The notes: a model not told the origin generated them from the letters alone. A stretch of DNA of 47,992 bases from Candidatus Endomicrobium macrotermitis (GCA_031271405.1 JAISVT010000057.1:1-47992), one strand, 5' to 3'. Shown: positions 26,301-35,346, counted from the stretch's first letter. Translations and numbers: made by a program.

Positions 26301-28755
26301 GCGGCTTTTCGAAGAAAAGTTTAAAGAAGTATTTTTTGAACTTAACGATATAAGAGCTCTTACCGACGAACAAAGAGAAAAACTACGAGGCTACTATGAG
26401 ACGTACGGCATCAGAATATATGTGCTCGCACCCGTTTCTTCCGTTTTCGGTTCAAGCGCATTTTTAAAGAGGATGTTTTCCGGCAAACCGTACATGATGT
26501 TCAGCAATTACTCCATGCCCAACGAAACGGCAGGCAATAGAGTATTTACCGAAAGAAACTTCGGAGGACGCACCAACAATTATATAAGAAATTTAATTTT
26601 CATGCTGCTTAATGTCGAACAAAACGGAGCCTCTATGAGCAGCGACAAATATTATACTCCCGGAGACAGAATGGATGAAGAAGGCAGCGAAACATACAGA
26701 AACCTGTTATCTTTCAGAGCGCAGCAGGCATTTGAACTTATAGAAAACAATATGATTTTATTTATGGGAAATCAGCCCTTTTTGAAATCCGAACTGCAGA
26801 GTTTTCACGGGGAATTTTATGATATTTTATACAAAGCATCCGAAAGCGGCAGACTTATACCCAAAGCCGTATTAGACGCATTGGAAGCAATGAGAGCTTT
26901 ATTTGTATTTAATACTTTAAAAGCATCGGAATTTCATATAAAAGAACAAAGTTTGCAGAAAAAACTCAAATATATTGAAGATGAATACACCGCGTTTGCT
27001 TTAACGAATATCGCTGACGGCAAAGAAGTTGACATTGACACGAAAGACAGTATGATTTCATCAATGCTGTTTACAAGCGGCATAGGAGTATTTATTTCTT
27101 TGGTTGATCACGTTTTACGCACAAACGGCATCGAGAACTCCAGTATTATAGCTAACTTGTCGCATTCGTATTACGAATATGCTCCGTATTTGAATGCGGT
27201 AGGATTAGGCGACTCCAGAGCAAATGTAATACTTAATTTTGACGGAGTTAAAACAAATCTGGATAATGTACAAATCGATTACGGTAAAGCCAACCTTGTG
27301 CTTTTGGAGCCGGCATATAACAGATATGATATGGACACCGAAGACATTGAAGGATTTCTCCGTAAAGTTTTGGATATTGACGCTTCCACCGGTAAACCTA
27401 AAAGAGTTTTTGACAAACCTTTTTATGTCTGTATAGACAGAACCGCAGTCCCTTTTTGGAATATTTTTGATATAATCGATACATTACCTGACAATTTTCA
27501 CATAGTTGTTTATAACAGTTTACAAAAATTACATGAAAATTCGTGGGAGCTTACAAGCGGAGGCGGCGCTTTGTTAATCTCCGGGAATAATCTCGCAACG
27601 CACAAAAAATTTTCCGAAGAAATGAGCGAAAGCAGAAATGCGACGGGACAGATGCCGGATGCCTATGCGGTTAATGCGTTTGAAAAGATCTTCGCTTTGG
27701 GAAGAAACACCATCCTGCAAAGGATAAAAAGGATTACCGGGAATGCCGAAGCCATAGCAAAAGCCATGGCAAGAGCCGCCGAAATAAAAAATAACCGGTA
27801 TTTCGATGAAATAGTATCTCACGTAAGCATAAACAAGCAGACAAGCGGCGAGGCAAGTCTGCAAGTGCCTTTCATAGCGATAAATCCTAAAAGTAAATAT
27901 GCTTTTGATAAAGACATCAGGAAAGGCACATCCGCCCGCAACGATGCAATTGCCGATTTGCTTGCTCTTTTAAGAAAAAACGGAATATATGACGCCGCTC
28001 AAAGAAACAGTTACGGTTTCGATTCGCTTACTTTGGCCGCTTACGACGGAGACGCCGTAAGGATATCAGTAGGAGATTATCCTCCGGAAATAGCAGACAA
28101 AATAGCTTCGGTACTATCCGACTATACTTTACAAGTTCTTACTTTAAGCGAATTTTCTGATAATCCGGACACAATGGATGCGGATGCCGCCGCCGAACAA
28201 ATTATGCAGATATTGAGAGATCCGAACAACTATTATGAAACCCTTATGTTTAGAAATCACATTTCGAGGCTTTTAATCGTATCCCATCAAAAAGTCAGCG
28301 AAGGCAAAGAATCGTATAAAAAATTATTCGTTGCCGCAAGCATAGCTTTCGGGATGATAGATTTCAACGGCTTCAAAGAACATGAAAAAAACTACTTTAA
28401 GCGTAAAAGGGATGAGAGCACAAAAGGAATTCCTTCGTACAAGAAAATGCTTGCAGCTATATTAACGGAAAACTCCGGAGGGGAACGTGAGTTTTTTATG
28501 GAAGCTTTGAATACTGCAAAAACAATGCAGCCGGGTAAAATGACAGTCTTTATGGAAAATTACGGTATAGATAAAATATTGCGGGGATTTAACGTCTATA
28601 CGGAATATTTGAGTGATGCAGCAAATACAAATGACGCAACAGCGGCCGTCTTGGCGGATTTAGAGGTAATAAAAAACGATTCTGACACAGGCATAGCGGA
28701 AAGCACACGCATAATCACTCCAAAATTCTTCGCAGGAATCTTAAAAGCAGCCTAA
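23374..28755 (+). CDS. giant exported protein: TIKI/TraB/EreA-like N-terminal domain plus PLP (cystathionine gamma-synthase-like) C-terminal domain
   Basis: 1793 residues. A signal peptide (residues 1-30, AKA cleavage site) leads into a domain with QDLHGD (H71), ILLEG (E99) and MGGFH (H447). This H-E-H spacing is that of the TraB/EreA/ChaN/TIKI superfamily. Hydrophobic helices lie near 616-632, 663-690 and 705-728. From about 1200 to 1590 the chain reads like a type I PLP enzyme of the Cys/Met family: MLFTSGIGV (1231-1239), LLEPAYN, IDRT (D1355, pyridine partner), NSLQK (K1385, Schiff-base position), SGGGALL and VRISVG (R1563, substrate carboxylate). A standard enzyme is about 400 residues. 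It is the first gene of an operon with a strong promoter. Domain calls come from motif reading by eye; the activity is unknown. Confidence 0.65.
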   Translation: MRISKKITNALSLAVLVCFCNAFIFADIAKAVSSPSQNIRFNMSFLDSIHPDFHMNSEGKNNNVFIVQDLHGDKYVQKSINDIIKYLNENNNIGEILLEGASGRENHTWLSGINNKRKNEVLNDLLDNSLLTGVEYYILSNTEEKKLKGLENEYLHFSNIKRLHDIQNIQPEITQELSLMKTAINERQKNVYSYENKRLLNFEERYLSGKLGTVDFYGRLIESAAKINDEKMSANLEILSEAMEAFKIPPKLHIDSVNKELTSLIKRLQSELPYKTYVKMAEKTKKFSDMHITYAALNELLKENYINEYDNLRQYLSYYTGQRNIDRLDLIKAEEYVVDELYKYNSMTNSEMSLAAFSRAFRHFERYFKAEATNFDYDYTAFFGAENFIKLYSEKFNTEIESIKSNKDLYEQYYAANIVRNILFAEKIEESLKKHNGKVIAVMGGFHTDGVGKILKSKNIIHNIVTPSLFQTSQDAKHTYMTHLKSIVERQTLALQIYLERGDTQQIMQLFQAKYTELLASRGLNAALSELNAYLNLISNVTEDDIESVTGSRPERFSKIQDASVSLNPDKSIKIQFTSVSDGRTEKIKFDIASERSKGGYASIAGWASDKITRFAAFWEWIYILPFSSFAFGSKTLNKALSTKLDSDISIEKSSVRERMLDIASLFLLFGIFAFSPPVAVGAYVLIRAALFSSLHKVYSGNIKQHIRLFFLGTIFWIPVIGPFVHYAYNESFSDRPASVVQNTAQAKPKIDFTVTSLESLIDKFRAENSRQVTVNDVMSDSFSLLMLDNLKRSISMIQTDEDLMQAFELLAFLVQAKTWLSAGTDSLSLIGPYQLRDNNLSSYERSWLNTKDAEDAIAKALNFFIERENNAYLFKNIESLYHLYFAGQKEKLKIYVQGDIEYISKYQSGKNQNSTVENSDLQDADKIFFRADGIDDVFVEMESILKQYVENGTEQEMKSAMERYKNIDKNGREERRLFEEKFKEVFFELNDIRALTDEQREKLRGYYETYGIRIYVLAPVSSVFGSSAFLKRMFSGKPYMMFSNYSMPNETAGNRVFTERNFGGRTNNYIRNLIFMLLNVEQNGASMSSDKYYTPGDRMDEEGSETYRNLLSFRAQQAFELIENNMILFMGNQPFLKSELQSFHGEFYDILYKASESGRLIPKAVLDALEAMRALFVFNTLKASEFHIKEQSLQKKLKYIEDEYTAFALTNIADGKEVDIDTKDSMISSMLFTSGIGVFISLVDHVLRTNGIENSSIIANLSHSYYEYAPYLNAVGLGDSRANVILNFDGVKTNLDNVQIDYGKANLVLLEPAYNRYDMDTEDIEGFLRKVLDIDASTGKPKRVFDKPFYVCIDRTAVPFWNIFDIIDTLPDNFHIVVYNSLQKLHENSWELTSGGGALLISGNNLATHKKFSEEMSESRNATGQMPDAYAVNAFEKIFALGRNTILQRIKRITGNAEAIAKAMARAAEIKNNRYFDEIVSHVSINKQTSGEASLQVPFIAINPKSKYAFDKDIRKGTSARNDAIADLLALLRKNGIYDAAQRNSYGFDSLTLAAYDGDAVRISVGDYPPEIADKIASVLSDYTLQVLTLSEFSDNPDTMDADAAAEQIMQILRDPNNYYETLMFRNHISRLLIVSHQKVSEGKESYKKLFVAASIAFGMIDFNGFKEHEKNYFKRKRDESTKGIPSYKKMLAAILTENSGGEREFFMEALNTAKTMQPGKMTVFMENYGIDKILRGFNVYTEYLSDAANTNDATAAVLADLEVIKNDSDTGIAESTRIITPKFFAGILKAA

Positions 28756-31700
28756 TGAAAAAAACACCGTTTATTGTAACATTATCTTCATTTTTACTGA
28801 ATATCATATCTCCCGTATCGGCGCAGATAAGCGTTATCGGCGCGGATTACGACGTTATGCCCGCTTATTATTACGAGCAAAACTACAATGGTAAAAAAAA
28901 CATAGACATTTACCTTATAGAAGATTTGCATGCAAATTTAAGCGCCCAAAAAAGCATAAGCCGAATCATGGAATTTTTGGACAAAAACAGCGATATTACG
29001 GCAATTCTTATGGAGGGTACCGCAAAAACCGTTAACCCGTCGGTATTTTCTTACGGCAAAATACCGAACAAAAACAGGTTTTTGGACTACCTTTTAGATT
29101 CTTCGTTAATTAACGGCGTAGAATACTACGCTTTAAAAAACGATAAAGAAAGCAAAATTTCAGGGCTTGAAGACAAAACACTTTATGACGAAAACATAAA
29201 CAAACTCAAACTTATTTTCGATTCCAAGCGGGAAGTCAATAAATATCTGTCGGAAATGCAAAAAGATTTATCGCAAATTCAAAATGATTTATATTCTCCC
29301 GAAAACAAAGAAATTCTAAAAATGCAGAAAAAGCACGCGGCTTCGGCCGTAACGGATCTCAAATATTTCGGTTTTCTTTTAGACAATGCCGGGCACATAG
29401 CCGATAAGCCTTTATACATCGAAGAAGACTGTTACGCTTTAAGCGGTTATATATCCATGCAAAAAGGTTTCGGTAAAATAAATTATAAGAAATTAAACGA
29501 AGAAATTAATAATTTTTTTATTGCCGCAAAAGAGGTTTTCCCGTATGCAGTATATAAAGACTTGGCAGACTCGTTCAATAAATATGACAATCCGCTGATT
29601 TTCTGTTCTATACTTTCAAATATAATAAATGACAACAATCTTCGAGGTTACGGCGAAATAAAAAAAATAGGCGCGTTTTATTCCGTAAAATCGGATACGG
29701 ATTATAAAATTCTGCTCAAAGCGCAAAAAAGAATAGAAAAATTCATTTTCCTGTCCCATGCCTTAAGTCCGGAAGAAAAACGGCTTATAATATTAAGCGA
29801 CGCATTTGACAAGTACAAAAGCTATTACGGCGCTTCAGCAACCGAATACGATTACGAATTTATAAAAGGTTTCGGCGTCGGCGGCTTTGAAGAAGAATGG
29901 CTGAAAACTGTAAACAAGAAGGCCGTTTTTATCGACAAGAAGTTTGCGCTATTATATAAAAACTATTATGACAACAATATTGCGCGAAACAATGTTTTTA
30001 TGAAAAATATTCTCGATGCTTTAAAAAGCCGCGATGGAGAAGGTTCGCTGGCAATGCTTTGCGGCGGGTTTCACAGCGGCGTAATGAAAGAATTCTTTGA
30101 AGAAAACGGCATTTCGTACTGCATAATAACTCCGGATGTAAATGAATATTCCGGCGAAGACAGAACAGTTTATGAGAAATTGATTTCCGAAAACGGCGGA
30201 ATATCGGGTTCGGCAATCCCTCCCAAAGTTTTTATCGGCAAGGATCATTCTTTACAGATACTGGATATTTTAAGCTCCGTATATAATAAAACTCCCGATA
30301 AACAAACGGCTTTAAAATCGATTTCAGACGCGGCAAAAGAATTAAACGCCGGCAACATTGAGATTACGCCGTTTGCCGACAGCGGCGGTACGCCGTACGT
30401 ATCGTTAGAGTATCCGGACGGATACGGCGTTACTTTTAACATCGAAAGCAGACGGATTGTAAATCCTGAAGATTTAAATATCAACCGGATAAACGCCGAC
30501 ATCAAAGAAAAGATTGAATTAAAAAGAGTTAAGCGAATCATCGAAAGCCTTAAAAACAATATTTACTTTCAGCAAAGTTTCTATCAAAATTCATTAAATA
30601 CATTTCTTGAAGACATCGGTTCCGCACAATCACGGCAATATTCGCCGTATGAAATATTTAAAATTATTTTATTTATGGTGCAATCCGCAACATATATCGC
30701 TCCCGCAAAGTTAAACAACATAAGGGGACCCTTACAAAACGTACGTAATTCTTACGAAAGGTCTTATATAGATTACACCGCGGAAGAGGCGCTTATAGGA
30801 GACAAATTAAACTATTTGCTTTCAGAATCACACGGCGCAACTGGTCATTGCAATGTATCGTTATTTAAAAACAAAGCCGGCATGTTTGCCTCGTTTATTT
30901 TAAAATCCGACGCGGCAAGTTCAAAGATTAGAATATTTTCCGACGTAAATTACGACATATTTTCTGGAAATTTAGGCATTGCCCGCGAAGAAAAACATGA
31001 AGACGCCGATATCATTATAAAATCCGCACAGCCTTCCCAGGAGCACATAACGGAACAGTTGAAACTTTATAAAGACTCTAATGCAAAAATCATATTTATA
31101 GACGTAGCTTCGGGAGAGGGAGAAATAGGAGCTTTCAGCGCTAAATTCAGGGATTTTCTGTCTTCATACGATAAACGCGTATTTATAGTTTTGGGATTAG
31201 ACAGCGTCAAAAGCCTTTTTGCAGACATAAGCAAAGTTTTGCCGGACACTCCTTGCATTGTGGTTTCAAACAAACCCATCGCAAGAAACAAAAACGGTCT
31301 TTTTATAGATCAGCGATATGGTTTTAAAATAAGTTACTTTGTAAAGAATGCCGTAGTCATGATATTTAGCCGTATCAACGGATTTGACAATAAAATTTCA
31401 GGTTTTGCCGGCAAAATCGCAAATGTAAAAAAAGCAACCGGGCTGCGTGTAAGCGACAATACGATGCGCAATGTTAACGGCCTCATTAAAAATTTTGAAG
31501 ATATCATCGATAATGCCGGCAATGAAAACAAGCCGCTTACGGAAATATTAAGCGGCTCCATACTGCCGTATTTAAAAGACATATCCGTAAAAATAGACAA
31601 AAATGCTTTGACCAAGGAAGAATTTTTATCTTTTCAAGATGATTACAGAGTTCTTGCAAGTTTTAAAAATATCATTAATGCAGACTTGTTTTTTGACAAC

Positions 31701-33485
31701 GCAGACTATGACTCAAGGCTAAAAGACACGGAAAACCGATATTTAAATTTAGGCATACTTAACAATGCCGGTTTTTTAAACGCCGAAGCAATGATTTTTC
31801 CCAGCGCGACAAGCGCGTCAAATACGTTTTTGGCATATATTGCCGGCTTACAAAAAGACGTAAATATTTATGTTCCGCAAAATGCTTATTATGAATTCAG
31901 CGCTATTATAAACTTCGACAACATTTTAAATAGAAACAGTTTTAAAAAAACCGTGACCAGATTTTCCGACAAGCCGGGAATTCTTGACGCAAAAACGGTA
32001 AATGCCATGTTTTTTGAACCTATAGAAAACCGTCCGGATATGAGAATGGAAGACATAAGAAGTTTTTTCAGGGAAAACATCAATAATAAATCTTTCAAGG
32101 AAGATGTTTATATCTTCATAGACAACACTTTAAGCCCGTTTATGTCGGCAGATGATTTTACAGAAGGAGTTAAACCCGATAAAAACGTACATATCGTTTT
32201 TTATTGCAGCCTGCATAAACTGCATCAAAACGGATTGGAACTGGCATCGGCCGGAGGAGTTATTTTATTATCCGAAAATAAGGATAAAAATTTACAATTT
32301 TATAACAGTCTGGCTTTTTTACGAAAAAATCTAGGTTATATGCCTGATAAGTACGCCATTACAGTCACTGAAAGCATGCTGAACGACGGCAATATGCCGG
32401 AAATGATAAGATCAAAACTTTCAAACACATCAAACCTCATAGCCGGAATCACGAATGCTCTTGAGCGTTCGGGAGTGGTTTCCGGAGAAATAATAAGTTT
32501 CCCCACGGTTGCGCAGCATCCCTCCTATCAAATGTTTAAAAATGAAGTTTCGTTAAATCCGCTGTTCGGCGCTCCTTTCTTTTTTATAAAAACAAACAGA
32601 AGTTATATTAGATTTATAGAAAAAGACCTAAAAACATTGCTTGAATCTTCCGGAATTTACGCTTTTAATTTACGCAACAGTTTCGGATTTAACGATTTGA
32701 CGATGGTACGTGTGGGAGATTCCGTAAGGGTATCGGTGGGTTTGCATAATGAATTGACTTTGGACTGTATTAAAGACGTTTTTGCAGCATATGCGGAGCT
32801 TTTATACATTGCGAACTCCGGTCAAGCATATGATGAAAAATACGATACCGTAAAAAGGTTAACTTCTTTGGTCATAAATAACGATGCCATAACAGATTTG
32901 GATATTACAAGCCATATTCTTTTAAAAAATATAAACTATTCGGAAAAAGAGTTAAATAGAGACAGTTTATCCGAAAAAGAGAAGACGTTCTACGGAGCTC
33001 TATTTGCCGTAAGCTATGTTATGTTATATGCGCAAAACAACGTTTCCTTTGCCGAGGCAACAAACGTTTCTATTGAAACATTAAAACCCTCAAGGAGAGC
33101 GGCTTTTTATAACATACTTGATGAACTGATAGAAAGCAACGAAATCGATGCATTGAAAATGACCGCATCGGTTATCGAGACATTTAAAGGAAAGAGCAGT
33201 ATGAAAAAATTTTTGGGAACCCTGTCAAAGCGTTTTGCGGCGTCGAATGAGTTTATAAACAGTTTAGATTTGTCAGATTTTGATGATATAGAAACTGCAA
33301 ATGCCTCTTATACAATAAATAAAAAGCTATCCGCATGGGTTGAAAACGAAAATACCGAAGGCGGTAATGCCGCAGGTGCATTGGTTACGGTTCTGACTGC
33401 TCCCGCGGATATACGGCAAAATACAATAACAAACTCCGTTTTAGAAAATACCGCGACTGTCAACGGTATATTAACTTCTTCATAA
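28755..33485 (+). CDS. giant exported protein: paralogue of the preceding TIKI-like/PLP-like fusion
   Basis: 1576 residues. It overlaps the previous stop by one base (TAATG) and has no ribosome binding site, so translation is probably coupled. A signal peptide ends near VSA-QIS. The TIKI-like set is EDLHAN (H59), LMEG (E87) and CGGFH (H440). The PLP-like domain (about 985-1350) is closer to the canonical enzyme than in the sister: YDSRL, MFFEPIEN, FIDNTLSPF (D1123), CSLHK (K1155), SAGGVILL, SFGFNDL and VRVSVG (R1325). Both proteins align along their whole length, for example at SYERS and in the block ending SYFVKN/NYIRN. This copy lacks the hydrophobic insert of the first, so its PLP domain should lie outside the cytoplasm unless the leader is an anchor. 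Confidence 0.65.
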   Translation: MKKTPFIVTLSSFLLNIISPVSAQISVIGADYDVMPAYYYEQNYNGKKNIDIYLIEDLHANLSAQKSISRIMEFLDKNSDITAILMEGTAKTVNPSVFSYGKIPNKNRFLDYLLDSSLINGVEYYALKNDKESKISGLEDKTLYDENINKLKLIFDSKREVNKYLSEMQKDLSQIQNDLYSPENKEILKMQKKHAASAVTDLKYFGFLLDNAGHIADKPLYIEEDCYALSGYISMQKGFGKINYKKLNEEINNFFIAAKEVFPYAVYKDLADSFNKYDNPLIFCSILSNIINDNNLRGYGEIKKIGAFYSVKSDTDYKILLKAQKRIEKFIFLSHALSPEEKRLIILSDAFDKYKSYYGASATEYDYEFIKGFGVGGFEEEWLKTVNKKAVFIDKKFALLYKNYYDNNIARNNVFMKNILDALKSRDGEGSLAMLCGGFHSGVMKEFFEENGISYCIITPDVNEYSGEDRTVYEKLISENGGISGSAIPPKVFIGKDHSLQILDILSSVYNKTPDKQTALKSISDAAKELNAGNIEITPFADSGGTPYVSLEYPDGYGVTFNIESRRIVNPEDLNINRINADIKEKIELKRVKRIIESLKNNIYFQQSFYQNSLNTFLEDIGSAQSRQYSPYEIFKIILFMVQSATYIAPAKLNNIRGPLQNVRNSYERSYIDYTAEEALIGDKLNYLLSESHGATGHCNVSLFKNKAGMFASFILKSDAASSKIRIFSDVNYDIFSGNLGIAREEKHEDADIIIKSAQPSQEHITEQLKLYKDSNAKIIFIDVASGEGEIGAFSAKFRDFLSSYDKRVFIVLGLDSVKSLFADISKVLPDTPCIVVSNKPIARNKNGLFIDQRYGFKISYFVKNAVVMIFSRINGFDNKISGFAGKIANVKKATGLRVSDNTMRNVNGLIKNFEDIIDNAGNENKPLTEILSGSILPYLKDISVKIDKNALTKEEFLSFQDDYRVLASFKNIINADLFFDNADYDSRLKDTENRYLNLGILNNAGFLNAEAMIFPSATSASNTFLAYIAGLQKDVNIYVPQNAYYEFSAIINFDNILNRNSFKKTVTRFSDKPGILDAKTVNAMFFEPIENRPDMRMEDIRSFFRENINNKSFKEDVYIFIDNTLSPFMSADDFTEGVKPDKNVHIVFYCSLHKLHQNGLELASAGGVILLSENKDKNLQFYNSLAFLRKNLGYMPDKYAITVTESMLNDGNMPEMIRSKLSNTSNLIAGITNALERSGVVSGEIISFPTVAQHPSYQMFKNEVSLNPLFGAPFFFIKTNRSYIRFIEKDLKTLLESSGIYAFNLRNSFGFNDLTMVRVGDSVRVSVGLHNELTLDCIKDVFAAYAELLYIANSGQAYDEKYDTVKRLTSLVINNDAITDLDITSHILLKNINYSEKELNRDSLSEKEKTFYGALFAVSYVMLYAQNNVSFAEATNVSIETLKPSRRAAFYNILDELIESNEIDALKMTASVIETFKGKSSMKKFLGTLSKRFAASNEFINSLDLSDFDDIETANASYTINKKLSAWVENENTEGGNAAGALVTVLTAPADIRQNTITNSVLENTATVNGILTSS

Positions 33486-33502
33486 AATCGATAAGCGATA
33501 CA

Positions 33503-33546
33503 AAAAAAGCCGGCAGACTAATTATATAGTCTGCCGGCTTTTTTAC
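33503..33546 (+). terminator. bidirectional rho-independent terminator
   Basis: AAAGCCGGCAGACT and AGTCTGCCGGCTTT form a 14-bp perfect stem with an AATTATAT loop, flanked by A- and T-tracts. It ends the giant-paralogue operon and, read on the minus strand, the MBL hydrolase gene. Confidence 0.92.
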
Positions 33547-33555
33547 AATATATTA

Positions 33556-34425
33556 TTATTCAGTCCTTAATTCGTATCCTTTTTCTTTATTGCTTTTAAC
33601 TCCGCCTATGCCGGGGAAAAACAAATGCGCGCCGGCTATTTCAAGGTTGTCTTTTGCGGCTATGGAAAGAATTTTTTCTCTTGTAAGGGCGGCTTGTTTG
33701 GGGTCCATATCGTATCTGCTGCTGATATCGGGCCTCGGCATCTGCACTGCCGCGGCGTTTATTATATCGCCTATAAAAAGAAGTTTTTTTCCGTCCGATT
33801 CAAGCATATACGCCGTATGGCCGGGCGTATGCCCTCTTGAATCCATTGAAGTTATGCCGGGAACTATTTCCCCGCCGAACTCAAAAACTTCAACGGCAGC
33901 CCCGTAAACCTCTGCAACGCGTTTTGCCATATCGAAATTGTTTTTGCGCGCCGGAAACTTCGATACCGATTCATCGTTTAACCAAAAATCTCTTTCTATG
34001 CGGCCTATCTTTATTTTAGCGTTAGGAAAAGCCGCTTTACCGCCCGAAATCAGCCCGCCTATATGGTCGCCGTGCATATGCGTAATGAGTACAATCGTTA
34101 TATCTTCGGGTTTAACTTTAAGTTTAGCCAATCCCGCCATAAGGCCTTGCCCGTAACCCGTATCGACAATAATAGTCTCCTTTCCGGTTTTTATAAGAAA
34201 AGTCATAACCGCAGTCTTCATCGCGCCGCCCGGAACGTATTTTTGCAAAACTTTATCGTCAACGCCGTCAAACAGGCCCAAACCGCCTTCCCCTGTAGAA
34301 TCAGCAATAGCCCGGACCTCGGCGTTTCCTATTTTGTAGAGTTTAGGCTCGTTTACGGATTGAGCCGAAACTATCCCCGCGCAAAACATTACCGCCGCAC
34401 ATACAGCCAAAACGTTTTTTTCCAT
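33556..34425 (-). CDS. exported metallo-beta-lactamase-fold hydrolase
   Basis: 289 residues. A signal peptide (MEKNVLAVCAAVMFCAGIVS, cleavage after SAQ) precedes an MBL domain: IVDTGYGQG, THMHGDHIGG (the HxHxDH zinc motif), DSRGHTPGHTAYML (third metal ligand) and GDIINAA. The domain order matches lactonase-like MBL hydrolases such as quorum-quenching or SdsA/AHL-lactonase relatives, but the substrate is unknown. An in-frame extension to 34533 is rejected because the ATG at 34425 has a perfect GGAGG and starts a signal peptide. It is probably periplasmic. The promoter overlaps that of the divergent CDGSH gene. Confidence 0.88.
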   Translation of the reverse strand: MEKNVLAVCAAVMFCAGIVSAQSVNEPKLYKIGNAEVRAIADSTGEGGLGLFDGVDDKVLQKYVPGGAMKTAVMTFLIKTGKETIIVDTGYGQGLMAGLAKLKVKPEDITIVLITHMHGDHIGGLISGGKAAFPNAKIKIGRIERDFWLNDESVSKFPARKNNFDMAKRVAEVYGAAVEVFEFGGEIVPGITSMDSRGHTPGHTAYMLESDGKKLLFIGDIINAAAVQMPRPDISSRYDMDPKQAALTREKILSIAAKDNLEIAGAHLFFPGIGGVKSNKEKGYELRTE

Positions 34426-34474
34426 TTTCTTCCTCCATACGGCAAATTGGCAAAACCATAACGCTTTTTTAATT

Positions 34475-34502
34475 TTAACAATTTTGAATATAAATGTATA
34501 AT
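34475..34502 (+). promoter_or_regulatory. promoter of the CDGSH gene
   Basis: TTAACA (34475-34480), a 16-base spacer and a perfect TATAAT (34497-34502). It overlaps the opposing promoter of the MBL gene. Confidence 0.6.
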
Positions 34503-34523
34503 ACAGGGCAAGCGGCAGTTCAA
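34495..34523 (-). promoter_or_regulatory. promoter of the MBL hydrolase gene
   Basis: On the minus strand TTGAAC (34523-34518), a 17-base spacer and TATACA (34500-34495). Its -10 shares four bases with the opposing TATAAT, so both polymerases cannot bind at once. Confidence 0.5.
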
Positions 34524-34543
34524 ATTCTTTCAAAGGAGCTATT

Positions 34544-35248
34544 ATGAAAAAGATTACCGTTTTAAAAAACGGTCCCTACCGTATTACCGGCGACATCCCC
34601 TTGTATTTGAAGCAAATCACCATAGAAGACGGCATTCATGTTTTAAAAACAATTAAAAAATTAGATACTCCCAAAGAAGGCTATACTTTATGCCGCTGCG
34701 GCAAAAGTAAAAACCCTCCGTTTTGCGACGGAACGCACGTAAACGCCGGTTTTGACGGAACCGAAACCGCAGGGCACGGCAAATATGCCGACAGGGTTGA
34801 AGTTTTTCCCGGCGAAGAGATGAATCTGCTTGACGACAACAGATGCGCTTTTGCAAGGTTTTGCCATAAACATCTCGGCGACGTTTGGACATTGACCGAA
34901 CAGTCCGATAACCCCGAAGCAAAAAAACAAGCCGTCGAAGCCGCGTCCCAATGCCCCACGGGCAGGCTTACCGCGGTACTTGACGGAAAACTTTTCGAGC
35001 CGGAACTTGAAGCCTGCATAAGCATTGTGGAAGACATACCCAAAAGAGTGAGCGCAGGCATATTTGTAACAGGCGGTATCGAAATAGAAGACTCCGACGG
35101 AAAAACATACGAAGCAAGAAACCGCCAGGCGCTATGCAGATGCGGCTCTTCGGAACTCAAACCTTTCTGCGACGCTACGCATGTAAGCATGCGTTATAAA
35201 GACGGAATAAAAAGAAAAAGCGGAAAAGGACAAAGCGACAGTAGATAA
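34544..35248 (+). CDS. iron-sulfur protein with two CDGSH domains and a central Fer4_19-type domain
   Basis: 234 residues. Two CDGSH iron-sulfur motifs are visible, CRCGKSKNPPFCDGTH near residues 50-65 and CRCGSSELKPFCDATH near the C-terminus, each giving the 3-Cys/1-His ligation of a 2Fe-2S cluster. Between them is a cysteine-containing region (CAFARFCHKHLGDVW, then ASQCPTGRL) typical of the Fer4_19 divergent domain that accompanies CDGSH repeats in bacteria. It has no signal peptide, so it is cytoplasmic, with an electron-transfer or cluster-storage role. AAAGGAG lies seven bases before the ATG. Confidence 0.93.
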   Translation: MKKITVLKNGPYRITGDIPLYLKQITIEDGIHVLKTIKKLDTPKEGYTLCRCGKSKNPPFCDGTHVNAGFDGTETAGHGKYADRVEVFPGEEMNLLDDNRCAFARFCHKHLGDVWTLTEQSDNPEAKKQAVEAASQCPTGRLTAVLDGKLFEPELEACISIVEDIPKRVSAGIFVTGGIEIEDSDGKTYEARNRQALCRCGSSELKPFCDATHVSMRYKDGIKRKSGKGQSDSR

Positions 35249-35264
35249 AAAAGCAAAAATAAGC

Positions 35265-35314
35265 CTATAAAAAACACCAAAGCCGTACTCTGAACTTCAG
35301 AGTACGGCTTTGGT
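35265..35314 (-). terminator. terminator hairpin of tRNA-Leu, also downstream of the CDGSH gene
   Basis: ACCAAAGCCGTACTCTGAA and its reverse complement form an almost uninterrupted 17-19 bp stem. On the minus strand it is followed by GTTTTTT, so it terminates the tRNA-Leu transcript. On the plus strand there is no T-tract. Confidence 0.75.
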
Positions 35315-35346
35315 ACTTATATGCAGCTGTCTATTGTAAAAAGCAA

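Noticed and set aside
34426-34533. N-terminal extension of the MBL hydrolase
   Set aside because: It would cover both divergent promoters and bury the signal peptide; GGAGG marks the ATG at 34425.
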